Source of the DNA: DASXMX01 sp036794395
Lineage (GTDB): Bacteria; Planctomycetota; Phycisphaerae; Tepidisphaerales; Tepidisphaeraceae
Direction: 5' to 3'
Assembly: GCA_036794395.1 (NCBI GenBank)
Contig: DAIRGS010000043.1
Span: 1-34,014, forward strand
Length of the DNA stretch: 34,014 nucleotides
The first letter of the stretch is position 1, and the number at the start of each line of letters is the position of its first letter. The translations under genes were made by a program, and so were the position numbers. Of the stretch, positions 33,152-34,014 are shown in pieces. The notes under the pieces are model-generated. The model saw only the letters and a program-made list of their open reading frames with translations. It did no database searches and had not been told where the DNA came from.

Positions 33152-34014
33152 TTACTTGACCACCAGCCGCACCTTCTTCTCTGCCGTCGCGATGCGGGCT
33201 GTTGCTCCGGAATTGAACTCTAGAAAATCTGCCTCTACGCCGTCGCTGAAAATGACTCCGCCGGCGGACATCAGCGATTCGATGACGAGCTCTTTACCGG
33301 CGTCGACGGTTCCGGCGACGACGCTGGCGGCGGAAGTGCGGCTTACGAAGGGTTCTCGGACTACAAACACGAGCCGGGGGTCTTCCCAGGATAATTTCAT
33401 GGGAGTGGGCTGGTTGTGTTTTCCGAAAACGTCGCCGATTCCGGCGACCATGTTGAAGACGCTCGACAGCCAGCCGGTGCTGCCGGCCCCGGTTGATACC
33501 AGGACACCGCTGGAAGATTGCTCTTCGGATCGTGGTCCGTCGGCAATGCGATACCGCGCCGAAACGTGGGACTTCATTCCGATGAACAAGTCATTGAACG
33601 CCAGGAGGCGCTGTCCATCGGTCAGGCGGGCCTCGGCCAGCGTGACTTCGCGGTGGCGGGCCTTGCCGTTAATCGCGGACATTACCGCGGCGCGGGTTTC
33701 GTTCACCTTAAACGGCAGCAGCACTCCATCGATTCGGCTCGGATCTGGATTCACCGCGATGATCGGCAGGCCGAGGGCGTATTTGGCGGTGTTAGCGACG
33801 AGGCCATCCTGGCCGAGCGTTACGACGATATCGTCGGGGCCAAATACAAAATTCGGGACGAAATCCCGATCGATCGACAGCACCGGCATTCCGAGTTCCT
33901 GCAGGTTGAGTGTTTCCCGCACCTGCTCGGCGGCCGCGTCGTATTGGCGATCTTCCTGCTCCAGTTCATCGAACACAGCCGCGGTTTCGGCTTTTGCGGG
34001 CACGGCGCTGCTCC
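33152..34014 (-). CDS. NAD kinase-like protein, 5' end beyond the window
   Basis: Partial; about 287 residues are visible. ATP-NAD kinases make NADP from NAD. Features: the DDIVVTLGQDGLVANTAKYALGLPIIAVNPDPSRIDGVLLPF segment corresponds to the family's GGDGT loop and NxG strand. Next come NDLFIGMKSHVSARYRI (the NE/ND region), and VLVSTGAGSTGWLSSV, matching the (S)TPTGSTAY nucleotide-binding motif. The canonical GGDG reads GQDG, so the first Gly is replaced. The frame is open to the window edge; a GTG at 34003 is possible but is probably internal. It is transcribed convergently with the sigma factor. It could be a divergent NAD kinase or a related diacylglycerol-kinase-fold enzyme. Confidence 0.75.
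   Translation of the reverse strand, partial: SSAVPAKAETAAVFDELEQEDRQYDAAAEQVRETLNLQELGMPVLSIDRDFVPNFVFGPDDIVVTLGQDGLVANTAKYALGLPIIAVNPDPSRIDGVLLPFKVNETRAAVMSAINGKARHREVTLAEARLTDGQRLLAFNDLFIGMKSHVSARYRIADGPRSEEQSSSGVLVSTGAGSTGWLSSVFNMVAGIGDVFGKHNQPTPMKLSWEDPRLVFVVREPFVSRTSAASVVAGTVDAGKELVIESLMSAGGVIFSDGVEADFLEFNSGATARIATAEKKVRLVVK

Overview
The window (about 34 kb, GC-rich) looks like chromosomal DNA of a planctomycete, most likely class Phycisphaerae; that placement is inference. The evidence is two exported proteins that begin with the planctomycete 'VEALENR/VEAVEAR...FxAx' N-terminal sorting motif, one of which carries a dockerin-like C-module; a short PheT; a Ser/Thr kinase / FHA / ECF-like sigma factor neighbourhood; and abundant non-coding palindromic repeats between genes. 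No tRNA, rRNA or CRISPR array was seen.

Layout. 1-559: non-coding, with two oppositely oriented hexamer arrays and hairpins. 560-1774 (-): argJ. 1775-2939: non-coding, dominated by an element of about 780 bp with long (about 180 bp) inverted repeats. 2940-6902 (+): a PLP enzyme of the Cys/Met-metabolism family, then pheT. 6903-7231: interspersed repeat. 7232-10148 (-): an exported alpha/beta hydrolase, a Cys-cluster protein and an FG-GAP repeat surface protein. 10149-10500: divergent promoters and a structured leader ahead of metG (10501-12057). 12123-13000 (-): a 2OG-Fe(II) oxygenase-like gene followed by a truncated Uma2 gene. 13165-18495 (+): rpsT, glycyl-tRNA synthetase, a DUF3524/QTMAN-like glycosyltransferase and an exported M28 peptidase of the glutamate carboxypeptidase II type. 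19027-22014 (+): a 995-aa phosphoesterase / dockerin-like / Thr-Gly linker / beta-helix fusion. 22350-28615 (+): a gene set with a membrane-anchored coiled-coil protein, a small unknown ORF, an FHA protein, a polytopic Ser/Thr kinase and a small membrane protein. 28655-30120: a composite repeat interrupted by an IS110-family element. 30166-31692 (+): an exported protein of unknown function. 32060-32959 (+): an ECF-like sigma factor with a Cys/His tail. 33152-end (-): an NAD-kinase-like gene cut by the window edge.

The most striking item is the IS110-family element at 28693-29917. An uninterrupted relative of its insertion site lies in the same window (6981-7040), so the element's ends and a CT core dinucleotide can be read directly. 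The 234-nt non-coding end upstream of the transposase folds on paper into a bridge-RNA-like structure: a 5' hairpin, then a target loop whose two sides match the left and right target half-sites, then a donor loop whose two sides match the element's own two ends. Joining the two ends would place a TTGACC -35 box 17 bp from a TATGTT -10 box. All of this was read by eye and no folding program or search was run.

The kinase, FHA, coiled-coil and sigma genes may form one signalling unit, with the repeat, the IS and the 30166 gene lying between the kinase group and the sigma factor. The intergenic gaps hold at least six families of short repeats, several of them shared between distant gaps.
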